64,000 nucleotides of DNA, from the NCBI GenBank assembly GCA_003553565.1, contig PWER01000116.1, forward strand, positions 17,590 through 81,589. Direction: 5' to 3'. This document shows, in pieces, positions 27,165 to 38,821 of the stretch (the first letter of the stretch is position 1; every line of letters starts with the position of its first letter). The position numbers and the translations under genes were made by a program. The DNA comes from Nitriliruptoria bacterium. GTDB lineage: Bacteria > Actinomycetota > Nitriliruptoria > Euzebyales > Egibacteraceae. The notes beneath the pieces were generated by a model, which searched no databases, was not told the DNA's origin, and was given only the letters and a program-made list of their open reading frames with translations.

Positions 27165-27959
27165 ATGCGCCAGCTGCTGCCCGAGGCCGTCGACGCGGTC
27201 GACCCCTGGGACGTCTATCGGCCCGCCGATCGCGACGCGCCACTGCTGCGGCTGAACATGGTCACCAGCCTCGACGGGGCGGCCACCGACGCCGAGGGGC
27301 GCTCAGGGGGCCTGGGCGGCGACGGCGACTGGGAGGTCTTCCGGACGCTGCGCGCCCAGGCCGATGCGATCGTGGTGGGCGCGGGCACCGCGCGCACCGA
27401 GGGGTACGGCCCGCACCGGGTGCCCGCGCACCTGCGGCAGCGACGCCGCGGGCTGCTCGGGGCCGAGGCGCCCGCGTCGATCGTGCTGGTGTCGCGCTCG
27501 CTGGCGCTGGACCCCGCGAGCGCGCTGTTCACCGAGGCGCAGACCCCCACCACCGTGCTCACCTGCGCGGCCAGCGACCCCGAGCGCCGCCGCGCGCTGG
27601 GCCGCGTCGGCGAGGTGCTCGTGGCCGGCGAGCACCAGGTCGACCTGGCCGAGGGGCTCGCGCAGGTGCGCGAGCGCCACGGCCCGATCGTGGTGGGTGA
27701 GGGCGGCCCCAGCCTGAACCGCCTCATGCTCGCCGAGGCGGTGGTCGACCAGCTGTGCGTGACCGTGGCCCCGCAGCTGCTGGGCTCGGCGGGGCCCCGC
27801 CTGGGTGGTCAGCTGGAGACGCTGGTGCAGCTGGCGCTGCGCTCGGCGTGCACCGACGACTCCGGCGAGCTCTTCCTGAGCTACGCGGTGACCGACCCGG
27901 CCGAGGCGGATCAGAACAGCCGCAGCTCGTCCGAGGCGCGCCCGCGCAGCGCGTCGTAG
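27165..27959 (+). CDS. Pyrimidine reductase-family (RibD C-terminal-like) oxidoreductase
   Basis: This 264-residue NADPH-dependent reductase has the RibD-C fold. [20 protein letters not shown] is the substrate strand and loop, [17 protein letters not shown] contacts NADPH, and [14 protein letters not shown] is the C-terminal signature. It lacks the deaminase domain of bifunctional RibD, so it may be the separate reductase of riboflavin synthesis or a related pteridine or unknown reductase. ATG 27165 follows a GAAGGGCGG stretch. It is divergent from mutY, and its last 49 bases overlap the 3' end of nucS on the opposite strand. Confidence 0.85.
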   Translation: MRQLLPEAVDAVDPWDVYRPADRDAPLLRLNMVTSLDGAATDAEGRSGGLGGDGDWEVFRTLRAQADAIVVGAGTARTEGYGPHRVPAHLRQRRRGLLGAEAPASIVLVSRSLALDPASALFTEAQTPTTVLTCAASDPERRRALGRVGEVLVAGEHQVDLAEGLAQVRERHGPIVVGEGGPSLNRLMLAEAVVDQLCVTVAPQLLGSAGPRLGGQLETLVQLALRSACTDDSGELFLSYAVTDPAEADQNSRSSSEARPRSAS

Positions 27960-28570
27960 TCGACCTCGACGCAGTCGATCCCCCGCTCGGCGGCCAGCAC
28001 GCGCGCCTGTGGCTTGATGCGCTGGGCGGCCAGCACCCCCCGCACCGGCGTCAGCAGCGGGTCGCGCTCCAGACGCTCGAGGTAGCGCACCAGCTGCTCG
28101 ACCCCGGCGATCTCGCCACGGCGCTTGATCTCCACCGCCACCGCGGCGCCCTCGGCGTCGCGGCACAGCAGGTCGACGGGACCGATGTCGGTGGGGTGCT
28201 CACGGCGCACGAGCTCGAGCCCGTCACCGAGCGCATCCGGGTGGGCGGCCAGCAGCTCCTGGAGGTGCGCCTCGACGCCGTCCTTGTGCAGCCCCGGATC
28301 CTCGCCGAGCTCGACGGTGCGGTCGTCGACGACCTCCTCCAGCGTGATGTGCAGCGTCTCGCCCTGGGGGTTGGTGACCACGAGCCCGGCGTCGGACTCG
28401 GTCAGCGTGTTCGGCGCGTTCATCCAGTTCAGCGGCTTGTACGCGCCACCGTCGGCGTGCACGGCCACGCACCCGTCGGCCTTGATCATCACCAGGCGCA
28501 CCGCGCTGGGCAGGTGCGCGCTCAGGCGTCCCTCGTAGTCCACACGGCAGCGAGCCACCAGCAGGCGCAT
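27911..28570 (-). CDS. nucS: Mismatch-specific endonuclease NucS/EndoMS
   Basis: This 219-residue nuclease carries out mismatch repair in Actinobacteria and some archaea that lack MutS/MutL. The N-terminal dimerisation and DNA-binding domain includes [14 protein letters not shown]. The C-terminal RecB-like nuclease site is [12 protein letters not shown]...AVEIKRRG with the Asp/Glu-x-Lys catalytic set. The length matches the mycobacterial enzyme. It starts at ATG 28570, and its end overlaps the converging reductase gene by 49 bases. Confidence 0.95.
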   Translation of the reverse strand: MRLLVARCRVDYEGRLSAHLPSAVRLVMIKADGCVAVHADGGAYKPLNWMNAPNTLTESDAGLVVTNPQGETLHITLEEVVDDRTVELGEDPGLHKDGVEAHLQELLAAHPDALGDGLELVRREHPTDIGPVDLLCRDAEGAAVAVEIKRRGEIAGVEQLVRYLERLERDPLLTPVRGVLAAQRIKPQARVLAAERGIDCVEVDYDALRGRASDELRLF

Positions 28571-28582
28571 CGCCGTCCGAGG

Positions 28583-29848
28583 CTAGCGGGCGTGCTGGCC
28601 CACGGCGCGACGCCGCTCGACCGCCCCCCGCCGGAGCAGCAGCCCCACCAGCGCTGCCACCAGCGCGGTCACGCCGGCGGCAGGGACGAACGGCGAGACA
28701 GCCAGCGCCTCCCCGAGCCCCGCCGACAGCGGCGCGCCGACGATGAGGCCGGTGCCGTAGGCCACGTGGAAGCGCCCGAAGGCGCGGCCGCGTCGTTCGA
28801 CGCCGACCACCGTCATCGCCGTCGCCGAGGCGGGGAACAGCACGCCGAAGCCCAGACCCACCGCGAGCACCGCCACCGCCGCGGCGATGAGCGTCGCGGT
28901 GGCGCCGAGCAGCGCCAGCGCCAGCGCGATGACCAGCAGCCCGCCGAGGAGCGGTGCGGCCAGGGCGTCGGCGCGCAGACGGCGCACCGCGGGCGAGAGC
29001 ATGACCGCCACGGCGAGCACCGAGAAGCCGGTGAGCAGCACCCCTGTGAGCGCCGCACCACCGCCGCGGGCGAGCACGGCGTCGGGCAGATAGCCCGTGA
29101 GCACCCCGAGCGCGACGGTGAAGCCGAAGATCGTGGCGAGGGCAGCGCCCATGGCGTGGCGCACGGCCTCGGGAGGGGGCACCGCCTCCTCTCCGGTGCT
29201 GCCCGCATCCGGTGCGAGCGCGGTCGCCGGCTCCCGCGCGCGTGCACCAGCCGCGGGCGCCGCGCCCGGTCGGGGCAGGCGCCACGCGAGCCCGGCCCCG
29301 CCGACCAGCAGCACGGCCACGCCCACGAACACCGCCTCGACGCCCACAGCCGCGCTGACCGACCCGGCCGTGGCAGGCCCGATGATCGCCGCGATGCCGA
29401 TGGTGGCGCCCAGGCGCCCCATCGCGCCGCCGCCGCGGCCGCGGCCCACCGCGTCGCTTGCCGCGGCGAACAGCGCTGGCATCGCGATGCCCCCGGCGAA
29501 GCCGTGGGCCACCCGCGCGACCAGCAGCGCAACCACCGACCCGGCGAGCGCGTAGGTGGCCAGGGCCAGGCCCGCGCCCAGGAGCCCGACGGTGGCGGTC
29601 ACCGGACGACCGAACCGATCTGCCAGCGCACCGCCGAGCACGTTGCCTGGCAGCCCACCGACCGAGTAGGCGGCGACCACGAAGCCGATCGCGAGATCAT
29701 CGGCGTCAAGGGCCCGCGCCGCGGGGGCGATGGTGGGCAGCAGGGCGAAGACGTCGAGGAACGCCACGAACGTGGCCGCCGCGGCGACGGGGAGCGCGCC
29801 GCGTCGGATCCGCCCGGCTGCGCCCCACCTGCCCGGCGCGCCCGTCAC
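28583..29848 (-). CDS. Major facilitator superfamily transporter
   Basis: This 421-residue membrane protein has twelve predicted segments in two halves joined by a polar linker (about residues 190-225). The motif-A-like loop GNVLGGALADRFGRPVTATVG follows TM2, and MTVVGVERRGRAFGRFH lies in the second half. It resembles drug/proton antiporters, but the substrate is unknown. The GTG start (29846-29848) overlaps the upstream coiled-coil gene as GTGA; the longer frame upstream is not coding. Its stop is 12 bases from the nucS start. Confidence 0.85.
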   Translation of the reverse strand: MTGAPGRWGAAGRIRRGALPVAAAATFVAFLDVFALLPTIAPAARALDADDLAIGFVVAAYSVGGLPGNVLGGALADRFGRPVTATVGLLGAGLALATYALAGSVVALLVARVAHGFAGGIAMPALFAAASDAVGRGRGGGAMGRLGATIGIAAIIGPATAGSVSAAVGVEAVFVGVAVLLVGGAGLAWRLPRPGAAPAAGARAREPATALAPDAGSTGEEAVPPPEAVRHAMGAALATIFGFTVALGVLTGYLPDAVLARGGGAALTGVLLTGFSVLAVAVMLSPAVRRLRADALAAPLLGGLLVIALALALLGATATLIAAAVAVLAVGLGFGVLFPASATAMTVVGVERRGRAFGRFHVAYGTGLIVGAPLSAGLGEALAVSPFVPAAGVTALVAALVGLLLRRGAVERRRAVGQHAR

Positions 29849-30246
29849 GGGTCGCGACGGGCCTCGGGCTCCTCGCCGAGCTCGTCGAGCTCCTCCTCGA
29901 GGTCCTCGAAGGGCGTGTCGTCCTCGTCGGCCCCGTCGAGCAGCCCGTCCAGCAGCCCGTCGAACAGGTCGTCGCCGTCGAAGTCGAACAGGTCGTCGAG
30001 GAGCCCGCCGAACCCACCGTCGGCGGCCTCCTCGAGCGCTTCCTCGGCGGCCTCGGCGCGCTCCTCCGCCTCGTCGATGCGGCGCTCGGCTGCGACCAGG
30101 TCGGCGGTGACGTCCTCGAGCTCGGCGCGCAGGGCCTCGTTCTCCTGGCGCTGCTGCACCAGCGCCCAGCCGCCGGCCACGAGCACCACGACCAGCGTCG
30201 CGGCGAGCGCGACCGTGGCTGCCTTCCACGTCTGCACGTCCCTCAC
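29845..30246 (-). CDS. Membrane-anchored coiled-coil protein with Gly/Asp/Leu/Phe repeats
   Basis: This 133-residue protein has one N-terminal transmembrane segment (residues 9-30) and then a Glu/Ala-rich coiled coil (about 32-75). Next is a low-complexity part built of short acidic and hydrophobic steps (GGFGGLLDDLFDF, DGDDLFDGLLDGLLDG) and an acidic end. The GTG start has a consensus AAGGAG site 6 bases away, so it is surely translated. I do not recognise the family. The pattern could be an envelope stalk or a calcium- or membrane-interacting tail. It is coupled to the MFS transporter by a 4-base overlap. Confidence 0.72.
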   Translation of the reverse strand: MRDVQTWKAATVALAATLVVVLVAGGWALVQQRQENEALRAELEDVTADLVAAERRIDEAEERAEAAEEALEEAADGGFGGLLDDLFDFDGDDLFDGLLDGLLDGADEDDTPFEDLEEELDELGEEPEARRDP

Positions 30247-30288
30247 GGCCTTCTCCTTGTGGCCTGGGCCGGTGCGCTGACACGACGA

Positions 30289-30317
30289 GGCCGGGCCGCC
30301 CCTGGGGCAGCCCGGCC
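30289..30317 (-). terminator. Hairpin terminator downstream of clpC
   Basis: Bases 30289-30301 and 30305-30317 form a 13-bp stem with one mismatch (outer GGCCGGGC/GCCCGGCC, inner GCCC/GGGC). It begins about 22 bases after the clpC stop. There is no T-run, but the stem is very GC-rich and lies between clpC and the next gene's ribosome site. Confidence 0.6.
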
Positions 30318-30339
30318 CGACGCGCTCACGGTCCGGCGG

Positions 30340-32904
<2,565 letters not shown>

Positions 32905-33051
32905 CTGCGCGCCCCCTGGAAGTGGGAGGTCCGGGTGGCCAGAGTAGCACCGGGTTGGCGGCCCGAGTCGCGTGAGAACGCGGGCTCGGGGGACCTCGCA
33001 CCGGTGCTCACCGGCGGGGATCCGCGGCTCGTCGGTGAGCCTGTCCCCCCA

Positions 33052-34683
33052 TCATCCCCTGGGACGCAGGGTTGGGAACGCGACGACCTCACGAATCGAC
33101 TCGCGCCCCAGCAGCAGCATCAGCAGGCGGTCGACGCCGAGTCCGAGACCCCCCGTCGGCGGCAGGCCCAGCTCCATGGCGGCGAGGTAGTCCTCGTCGA
33201 TCGGCATGGCCTCGGCATCGCCGGCGGCCTTGGCGCGGGCCTGCTCCTCGAAGCGCTCGCGCTGGTCGTCGGGGTCGGTGAGCTCGCTGAAGCCGTTGGT
33301 GAGCTCGCGCCCGGCGATGATCAGCTCGTAGCGCTGCGCCAGCCCGGGATCGTCGGGGTGGCGTCGGGCCAGCGGGCTGACCTCCACAGGGTAGTCGATC
33401 ACGAAGGTCGGCTCCCACAGGTGGGGCTCGACCAGCTTCTCGTAGAGCTCGAGCGCGAGCTTGCCGGCCCCCCACCGGTCCTCGATCGGGACGCGGTGGG
33501 CGGCGCACAGCTCGGCGAGGCGCGCCCGGTCGCCGAGATCGAGGCGCTCGACGCCCACCGCCTCGGCGACCAGGTCGAGCAGCGGGCGCCGCGGCCAGTC
33601 GCCCGACAGGTCGACCTCGGCCTCGCCGAAGCGGGTGACCAGCCCGCCCTCGCGCAGGCCGGCCTCGGCCAGGGCGCTCGCCGCGCGCTGGATCAGGCCC
33701 TGGGTCAGCGCCATCATCTCGCCGTAGCCGGCGTGGGCCTGATAGGCCTCCAGCATCGTGAACTCGGGGTTGTGCCGGGTGGACAGCCCCTCGTTGCGGA
33801 ACACCCGCCCGATCTCGTAGACGCGCGGCAGGCCGCCCACGACCAGGCGCTTGAGGTACAGCTCGGGGGCGATGCGCAGGTACAGGTCGACGCCGAGCGC
33901 CTCGTGGTGGGTGACGAACGGCGTGGCGTTGGCGCCGCCGGGGATCGGGTGCAGCAGCGGCGTCTCGACCTCGAGGTAGGCGCGCTCGTCGAGCTCGGCG
34001 CGCAGGGCGGCCAGCAGCACCGCTCGGGCGCGGACCATCGCGCGCGCCTCCTGTGACGCCGCGAGGTCCATCTCGCGATGGCGGTAGCGCGTCTCGGGCT
34101 CGCGCACCCCGTGCCACTTGTCGGGCGGGGGTCGCAGCGCCTTGCCGACGATGGTCACCGCGTCCGCGTCGACGGTGGGCTCGCCGCGCTTGGAGCGTGC
34201 CAGGGTGCCCTCGGCAGCGATCCAGTCGCCCTCGTGCAGGTCGTCAGTGAGCGCGAAGCCCTCGGCGCCGAGGCGGTCGAGGCGCGCCATGACCTGGACC
34301 TCGTCGTCGCCGTCGCGGATCACCAGGAAGGCGAGCTTGCCGTGACCGCGGGTGGCGACCAGGCGACCGGCGACGCGCACCGCCTCACCGGAGTCCTCAC
34401 CGGGCGCGAGCGCTGCGGGGTGGGGGCCGGCGCCGGCGGCAGGCTCGGCGCCGGCGGCGGGCTCGGGATCACCGTCGAGCTCGCCGTCGAAGCGCGCCAC
34501 GACGTCACCGACGCGGTCGAGGCGCCCCCCGCCCGGCGGGTAGGGGTCGAGGCCGCGGGCGCGCAGGGCGTCCATCGCCTCGCGCCGCTCGGCGATGAGC
34601 TCGCGCAGCCGCGCGGGGGCCTCGGCGCCTGCGGGCTCGCCCGCCGCCTCGGATGCGTGCTGGGGGGTGCTGGGATCGCTCAC
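33052..34683 (-). CDS. lysS: Lysine--tRNA ligase (class II)
   Basis: This 543-residue synthetase has an N-terminal OB-fold anticodon-binding domain and a class II catalytic domain with motif 2 FRNEGLSTRHNPEFTMLE and motif 3 GLGLGVDRLLMLLLG. The N-terminal domain holds an unusual Ala/Gly/Pro/Glu insertion (about residues 70-95, PEPAAGAEPAAGAG) before the RVAGRL strand. GTG 34681-34683 is my start; another GTG 18 bases upstream is possible. The C-terminal tail lacks the extra domain of mycobacterial LysX. It probably shares a transcript with the methyltransferase 57 bases upstream. Confidence 0.95.
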   Translation of the reverse strand: MSDPSTPQHASEAAGEPAGAEAPARLRELIAERREAMDALRARGLDPYPPGGGRLDRVGDVVARFDGELDGDPEPAAGAEPAAGAGPHPAALAPGEDSGEAVRVAGRLVATRGHGKLAFLVIRDGDDEVQVMARLDRLGAEGFALTDDLHEGDWIAAEGTLARSKRGEPTVDADAVTIVGKALRPPPDKWHGVREPETRYRHREMDLAASQEARAMVRARAVLLAALRAELDERAYLEVETPLLHPIPGGANATPFVTHHEALGVDLYLRIAPELYLKRLVVGGLPRVYEIGRVFRNEGLSTRHNPEFTMLEAYQAHAGYGEMMALTQGLIQRAASALAEAGLREGGLVTRFGEAEVDLSGDWPRRPLLDLVAEAVGVERLDLGDRARLAELCAAHRVPIEDRWGAGKLALELYEKLVEPHLWEPTFVIDYPVEVSPLARRHPDDPGLAQRYELIIAGRELTNGFSELTDPDDQRERFEEQARAKAAGDAEAMPIDEDYLAAMELGLPPTGGLGLGVDRLLMLLLGRESIREVVAFPTLRPRG

Positions 34684-34740
34684 AGCGCCGCAACCTAGCA
34701 CCCGAGGGCTACGCCCCCGCCGCCAGGGCTCGCCCCGACG

Positions 34741-35310
34741 TCACGGGAGGCGGGCGGCCACCATGACGGCCTCGGCCGGGCTGACGGCGACCTCGGCCAC
34801 GGCCACGTCGGGATGGGACAGCCAGTAGGCCCGCACCGGCTCGCTGTCGGTGTCACCGTGCGGGGCGAGGTCGTCGAGCACCACCAGACCGCCGGGAGCC
34901 ACCGCGCGCAGCACGTCCTCGCCGTGGTCGCGCGCATCGCTCACGTCGGCGAACAGCAGGTCGAAGGGCGGCTCGTCCAGCAGCCGCCGCCAGTCACCGC
35001 GGCGCACCCGCACCGCGGGCTGATCGGCCAGCACCCGCCGCACGCGGGCCACCAGGGACTCGTCGCGCTCGATGGTCACCAGCGATCCGCCGGGCGCCAG
35101 CCCCGCCAGGATCCACGCCGAGCCGACGCCGCACCCGGTGCCGATCTCACCGGCGCGGGCGCACCGTCGCGCCAGCACCCGCAGCAGCCGACCGGTCCCG
35201 TCGCTGCACGAGTCGGCGAAGCCCGCCTCGGCGGCCGCGGCCAGGGCGCGCTCCACCAGCGGCGGTCGCTGGCGGCCGCTGGCGTCGACGTCGCCCGGCC
35301 CCACGCTCAC
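34741..35310 (-). CDS. O-methyltransferase-like SAM-dependent methyltransferase
   Basis: This 189-residue class I methyltransferase has the SAM-binding glycine motif GEIGTGCGVGSAWILAGL near residue 54. A typical acidic loop (LVTIERDESLVARVR) and the DLLFADVSDAR strand follow. The fold resembles the catechol-O-methyltransferase-like (YrrM/MdmC) group, but the usual metal-binding Asp/Asn set is not clearly complete, so the substrate is unknown. The GTG start overlaps the pyruvate carboxylase stop (GTGA), which excludes the much longer frame above it. Confidence 0.75.
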   Translation of the reverse strand: MSVGPGDVDASGRQRPPLVERALAAAAEAGFADSCSDGTGRLLRVLARRCARAGEIGTGCGVGSAWILAGLAPGGSLVTIERDESLVARVRRVLADQPAVRVRRGDWRRLLDEPPFDLLFADVSDARDHGEDVLRAVAPGGLVVLDDLAPHGDTDSEPVRAYWLSHPDVAVAEVAVSPAEAVMVAARLP

Positions 35311-38300
35311 GCCTCCGGCTCGATGACGGCCAAGAGGTCGCCGGGCTCCACGCTGGTGCCGCTGGGCACGCCCAGGCGCCGCACGCGGCCACCGATCGGG
35401 GCGCGCACGGTGCTCTCCATCTTCATCGCCTCGATCGCGGCCACCGCCTGCCCCTCGGCCACCGTTGCGCCGGCGGCCACCGTCAGGTTCGCCACCCCGG
35501 TCAGGGGGGCAGCGACGTGACCGGGCTCGTCGGGATCGGCGCGTTCCACGCGCGCGCTCTCGTCCACGGCCACCGACCGGTCGCGCGCATCGATCGGGCG
35601 GGGCTGCCCGTTCAAGGTGGTCAGCACGGTGCGCAGACCGGAGACGTCCGGCTCGCTGACCGCCTCCAGGGCCACGAACAGGCGCACGCCGGGCTCGAGG
35701 TCGATGGCCAGCTCCTCGCCCTCGGACAGCCCGTACCAGAACGCGCTGGTGGGCAGCACCGACACGTCGCTGTAGTCGGCCAGGATCCGCTCGCGCTCGG
35801 CGGTGGGGCCCGGGAAGAGCCGGCGGTTGAGGGTCTCGCGTGGCCGCTCGGCCAGCGCCGCGCGCTCCTCGGGGGTCACCGGCGCGGGCCCGCCCCCGCC
35901 CGACTCCCGGCCGGCCAGGGCGCGGCTGCGGAAGGGCTCGGGCCACCCGCCGGGCGGCGTGCCGAGCTCCCCGCGCAGGAAGGCCAGCACGCTGTCGGGC
36001 AGGTCGTAGCGCGCCGGGTCGGCGGCCAGCGCGTCGGGGTCCAGCCCGGCGCTGAGCACATACAGGGCGAGGTCGCCCACGACCTTGCTGGTCGGGGTCA
36101 CCTTGATGGGATCGCCCAGCAGCGCGTTGCAGCGCGCGTAGGCCTGCTCGACCTCGTGGAAGCGATGGCCGAGGCCGAGCGCGGCGGCCTGCTGGCGCAG
36201 GTTGGAGATCTGGCCACCGGGGATCTCGTGGCGGTAGACCGTGCCGGTCGGGGCGGCCAGCCCCGCCTCGAAGGGCGCGTAGAGCGCCCGCACCCGCTCC
36301 CAGTAGGGCTCCAGGTCGCCGAGCGCGTCCAGGCTGAGGCCGGTGGCGCGCGGGGTGCGGTCGGTGGCCGCCACGATCGCGGCGAGGTTGGGCTGGCTGG
36401 TCATCCCCGACAGCGGCGCGGCCGCCCCGTCCACGGCGTCCACGCCGGCCTCGAGGGCGGCCAGGTAGGTGCCGAGCTGCCCGCCACCCGAGTCGTGGGT
36501 GTGCAGGTGCACCGGCGCGTCGAAGCGCTCGCGCAGGGCGCTGACCAGCCGGTGGGCGGCCGGGGCGCGCAGCAGCCCGGCCATGTCCTTGATGCACAGC
36601 ACGTGGGCGCCGGCGTCGAGGACGCCCTCGGCCACGGCGAGGTAGTGGTCCAGGGTGTACACGCGCTCGTCGGGGTCGAGCAGGTCGCCGGTGTAGCACA
36701 GCGTGCCCTCGGCGAGCTTGCCGACCTCGGCGACCGCCTGGATCGCCGGGCGCATCGCCTCGACGTCGTTGAGGGCGTCGAACACCCGGAAGATGTCGAT
36801 GCCGGTGTGGGCGGACTCGGCGACGAAGGCGCGCACCACCTCCTCGGGCGAGCGCTCGTAGCCCACGGTGTTGGCACCGCGCAGCAGCATCTGCAGGCAC
36901 AGGTTCGGCGCGGCGGCCCGCAGCGCGGCCAGGCGCTCCCAGGGGTCCTCGTGCAGGAACCGCAGCGCGACGTCGAAGGTCGCCCCACCCCAGCACTCCA
37001 GCGACAGCAGCTCGGGCAGCTGGTGGGCGTAGGCGGGGGCCACGCCCACCAGGTCGATGGTGCGCATGCGCGTGGCCAGCAGCGACTGGTGGGCGTCGCG
37101 GAAGGTGGTGTCGGTCACCGCGAGCGCCTCGCGATCGCGCAGCCAGCGCGCGAGCGCGTCGGGGCCCTCGGCGTCCAGGCGGTGCTTGGCGCCCGCCGGG
37201 GGCTGCTCGACCTGCCCGGAGGGGCCGGCGGGCAGCCTCGGGAGCTGCTCGGTCGGGTCGGCGAGCCCGGCGGGTCGCGGGCCGTGCGGCTGGTTGACGG
37301 TGACGTCGGCGAGCCAGCCGAGCAGGCGCGTGGCCCGGTCCCGACCGGCCGACACCTGCGTGAGGTCGGGGTGGGCGTCGATGAAGCCGGTGTCGGTGCG
37401 CCCGGCGAGGAAGTCGGGCTCGGCCAGCACCGCGTTCAGGAACGCGAGGTTGGTGGCCACGCCGCGCACGCGGAACTCGGCCAGCGCGCGCCGGGCGCGG
37501 GTGGCGGCCACAGCCAGGGTCGGGCCGCGCGCGGTCAGCTTGGTCAGCAGCGAGTCGAAGTAGGGGCTGACCTCGGCCCCGACGTGCGCCGAGCCGGCAT
37601 CGAGGCGGATGCCGTGCCCGCCCGGCGAGCGGTAGGCGGTGATCTTGCCGGTGTCGGGCCGGAAGTCGTTGCTGGGGTCCTCGGTGGTGACCCGGCACTG
37701 CACCGCGGCGCCGCGCACCTGGATGCGTGACTGGTCGAGCCCGAGGTCCCCGAGGCTCGCGCCGCCTGCGACGCGCAGCTGGGCGCCGACGAGGTCCACG
37801 TCGGTGACCTCCTCGGTGACGGTGTGCTCGACCTGGATGCGCGGGTTCATCTCGATGAACACGTGCTGGCCGGTGGCCGGGTCCAGCAGGAACTCGGCCG
37901 TGCCGGCGTTGCGGTAGCCCACCGCCTCGGCGAAGCGCACCGCATCGGCGCAGATCCGCTCGCGCAGGTCGGGGTCGAGGCCCTGGGCGGGCGCGACCTC
38001 GATGACCTTCTGGTGGCGGCGCTGCAGCGAGCAGTCACGCTCGTAGAGGTGGAGCACGTCGCCGTGCGCGTCGGCCAGCAGCTGCACCTCGATGTGGCGC
38101 GGCCCGGTGACGGCCTGCTCGAGGAACACCCTGGGGTCACCGAAGGCGCCGCTGGCCTCGCGGATGGCGGTGTCCACCGCGCTGGCGAGGTCGTCGGGAT
38201 CGGTGACGAGCCGCAGCCCGCGCCCGCCGCCACCCGCGGCCGCCTTGACGAAGACCGGCAGCCCGAGCTCGCCGGCTGCCGCCTCGGCGTCCCGGGGGTC

Positions 38301-38717
38301 CTCGAGCAGCGGGCTGGCGCGCAGGACCGGGACGCCGGCCTCCTCGGCCACGCGGCGGGCGCTGGACTTGTCCCCGGTCAGCGCCAGCACCTCGGGTGGG
38401 GGGCCCACCCAGGTCAGCCCCGCGTCGACGACCGTCTGCGCGAACGCCGCGGACTCCGACAGGAACCCGTAGCCCGGGTAGATCGCGTCAGCGCCGACCG
38501 CGCTGGCCGTGGCGGTGATCGCGTCGCCGTCGAGATAGGCGCGCACCGGGTGGCCGGGGCGCCCGATCTCGTAGGCCTCGTCGGCCTTGGTGCGGTGCAG
38601 CGAGCCGCGGTCCTCGTGGCTGTGCACCGCGATGGTGCGGATCCCCTGCTCGACGGCTGCGCGGAAGGCGCGGATGGCGATCTCACCGCGGTTGGCGACC
38701 AGCAGGCGCTCGATCAT
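35307..38717 (-). CDS. pyc: Pyruvate carboxylase
   Basis: This 1136-residue biotin enzyme makes oxaloacetate from pyruvate and bicarbonate. The biotin carboxylase domain (1-450) has LLVANRGEIAIRAFRA at the start, AAAGGGGRGLRLV and EMNPRIQVEHTVTEEV. The carboxyltransferase domain (about 520-820) has TFRDAHQSLLATRMRT, which binds metal. The biotin carrier domain at the C-terminus has the target Lys in AIEAMKMEST. The one-chain layout is the usual alpha4 form. ATG 38717 opens directly at the conserved IERLLVANRGE. It supplies anaplerotic oxaloacetate, and its stop is coupled to the methyltransferase. Confidence 0.97.
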   Translation of the reverse strand: MIERLLVANRGEIAIRAFRAAVEQGIRTIAVHSHEDRGSLHRTKADEAYEIGRPGHPVRAYLDGDAITATASAVGADAIYPGYGFLSESAAFAQTVVDAGLTWVGPPPEVLALTGDKSSARRVAEEAGVPVLRASPLLEDPRDAEAAAGELGLPVFVKAAAGGGGRGLRLVTDPDDLASAVDTAIREASGAFGDPRVFLEQAVTGPRHIEVQLLADAHGDVLHLYERDCSLQRRHQKVIEVAPAQGLDPDLRERICADAVRFAEAVGYRNAGTAEFLLDPATGQHVFIEMNPRIQVEHTVTEEVTDVDLVGAQLRVAGGASLGDLGLDQSRIQVRGAAVQCRVTTEDPSNDFRPDTGKITAYRSPGGHGIRLDAGSAHVGAEVSPYFDSLLTKLTARGPTLAVAATRARRALAEFRVRGVATNLAFLNAVLAEPDFLAGRTDTGFIDAHPDLTQVSAGRDRATRLLGWLADVTVNQPHGPRPAGLADPTEQLPRLPAGPSGQVEQPPAGAKHRLDAEGPDALARWLRDREALAVTDTTFRDAHQSLLATRMRTIDLVGVAPAYAHQLPELLSLECWGGATFDVALRFLHEDPWERLAALRAAAPNLCLQMLLRGANTVGYERSPEEVVRAFVAESAHTGIDIFRVFDALNDVEAMRPAIQAVAEVGKLAEGTLCYTGDLLDPDERVYTLDHYLAVAEGVLDAGAHVLCIKDMAGLLRAPAAHRLVSALRERFDAPVHLHTHDSGGGQLGTYLAALEAGVDAVDGAAAPLSGMTSQPNLAAIVAATDRTPRATGLSLDALGDLEPYWERVRALYAPFEAGLAAPTGTVYRHEIPGGQISNLRQQAAALGLGHRFHEVEQAYARCNALLGDPIKVTPTSKVVGDLALYVLSAGLDPDALAADPARYDLPDSVLAFLRGELGTPPGGWPEPFRSRALAGRESGGGGPAPVTPEERAALAERPRETLNRRLFPGPTAERERILADYSDVSVLPTSAFWYGLSEGEELAIDLEPGVRLFVALEAVSEPDVSGLRTVLTTLNGQPRPIDARDRSVAVDESARVERADPDEPGHVAAPLTGVANLTVAAGATVAEGQAVAAIEAMKMESTVRAPIGGRVRRLGVPSGTSVEPGDLLAVIEPEA

Positions 38718-38821
38718 GCGGTCCTCGTGGCTCGGGGGCGGCCGGGATCCGGCGCCCGGGGCGGTGTCGGGCGACGGGCCGGGCCGAGGCTAGCAACGCG
38801 GCCACCGGCGCTGGCGCACCG

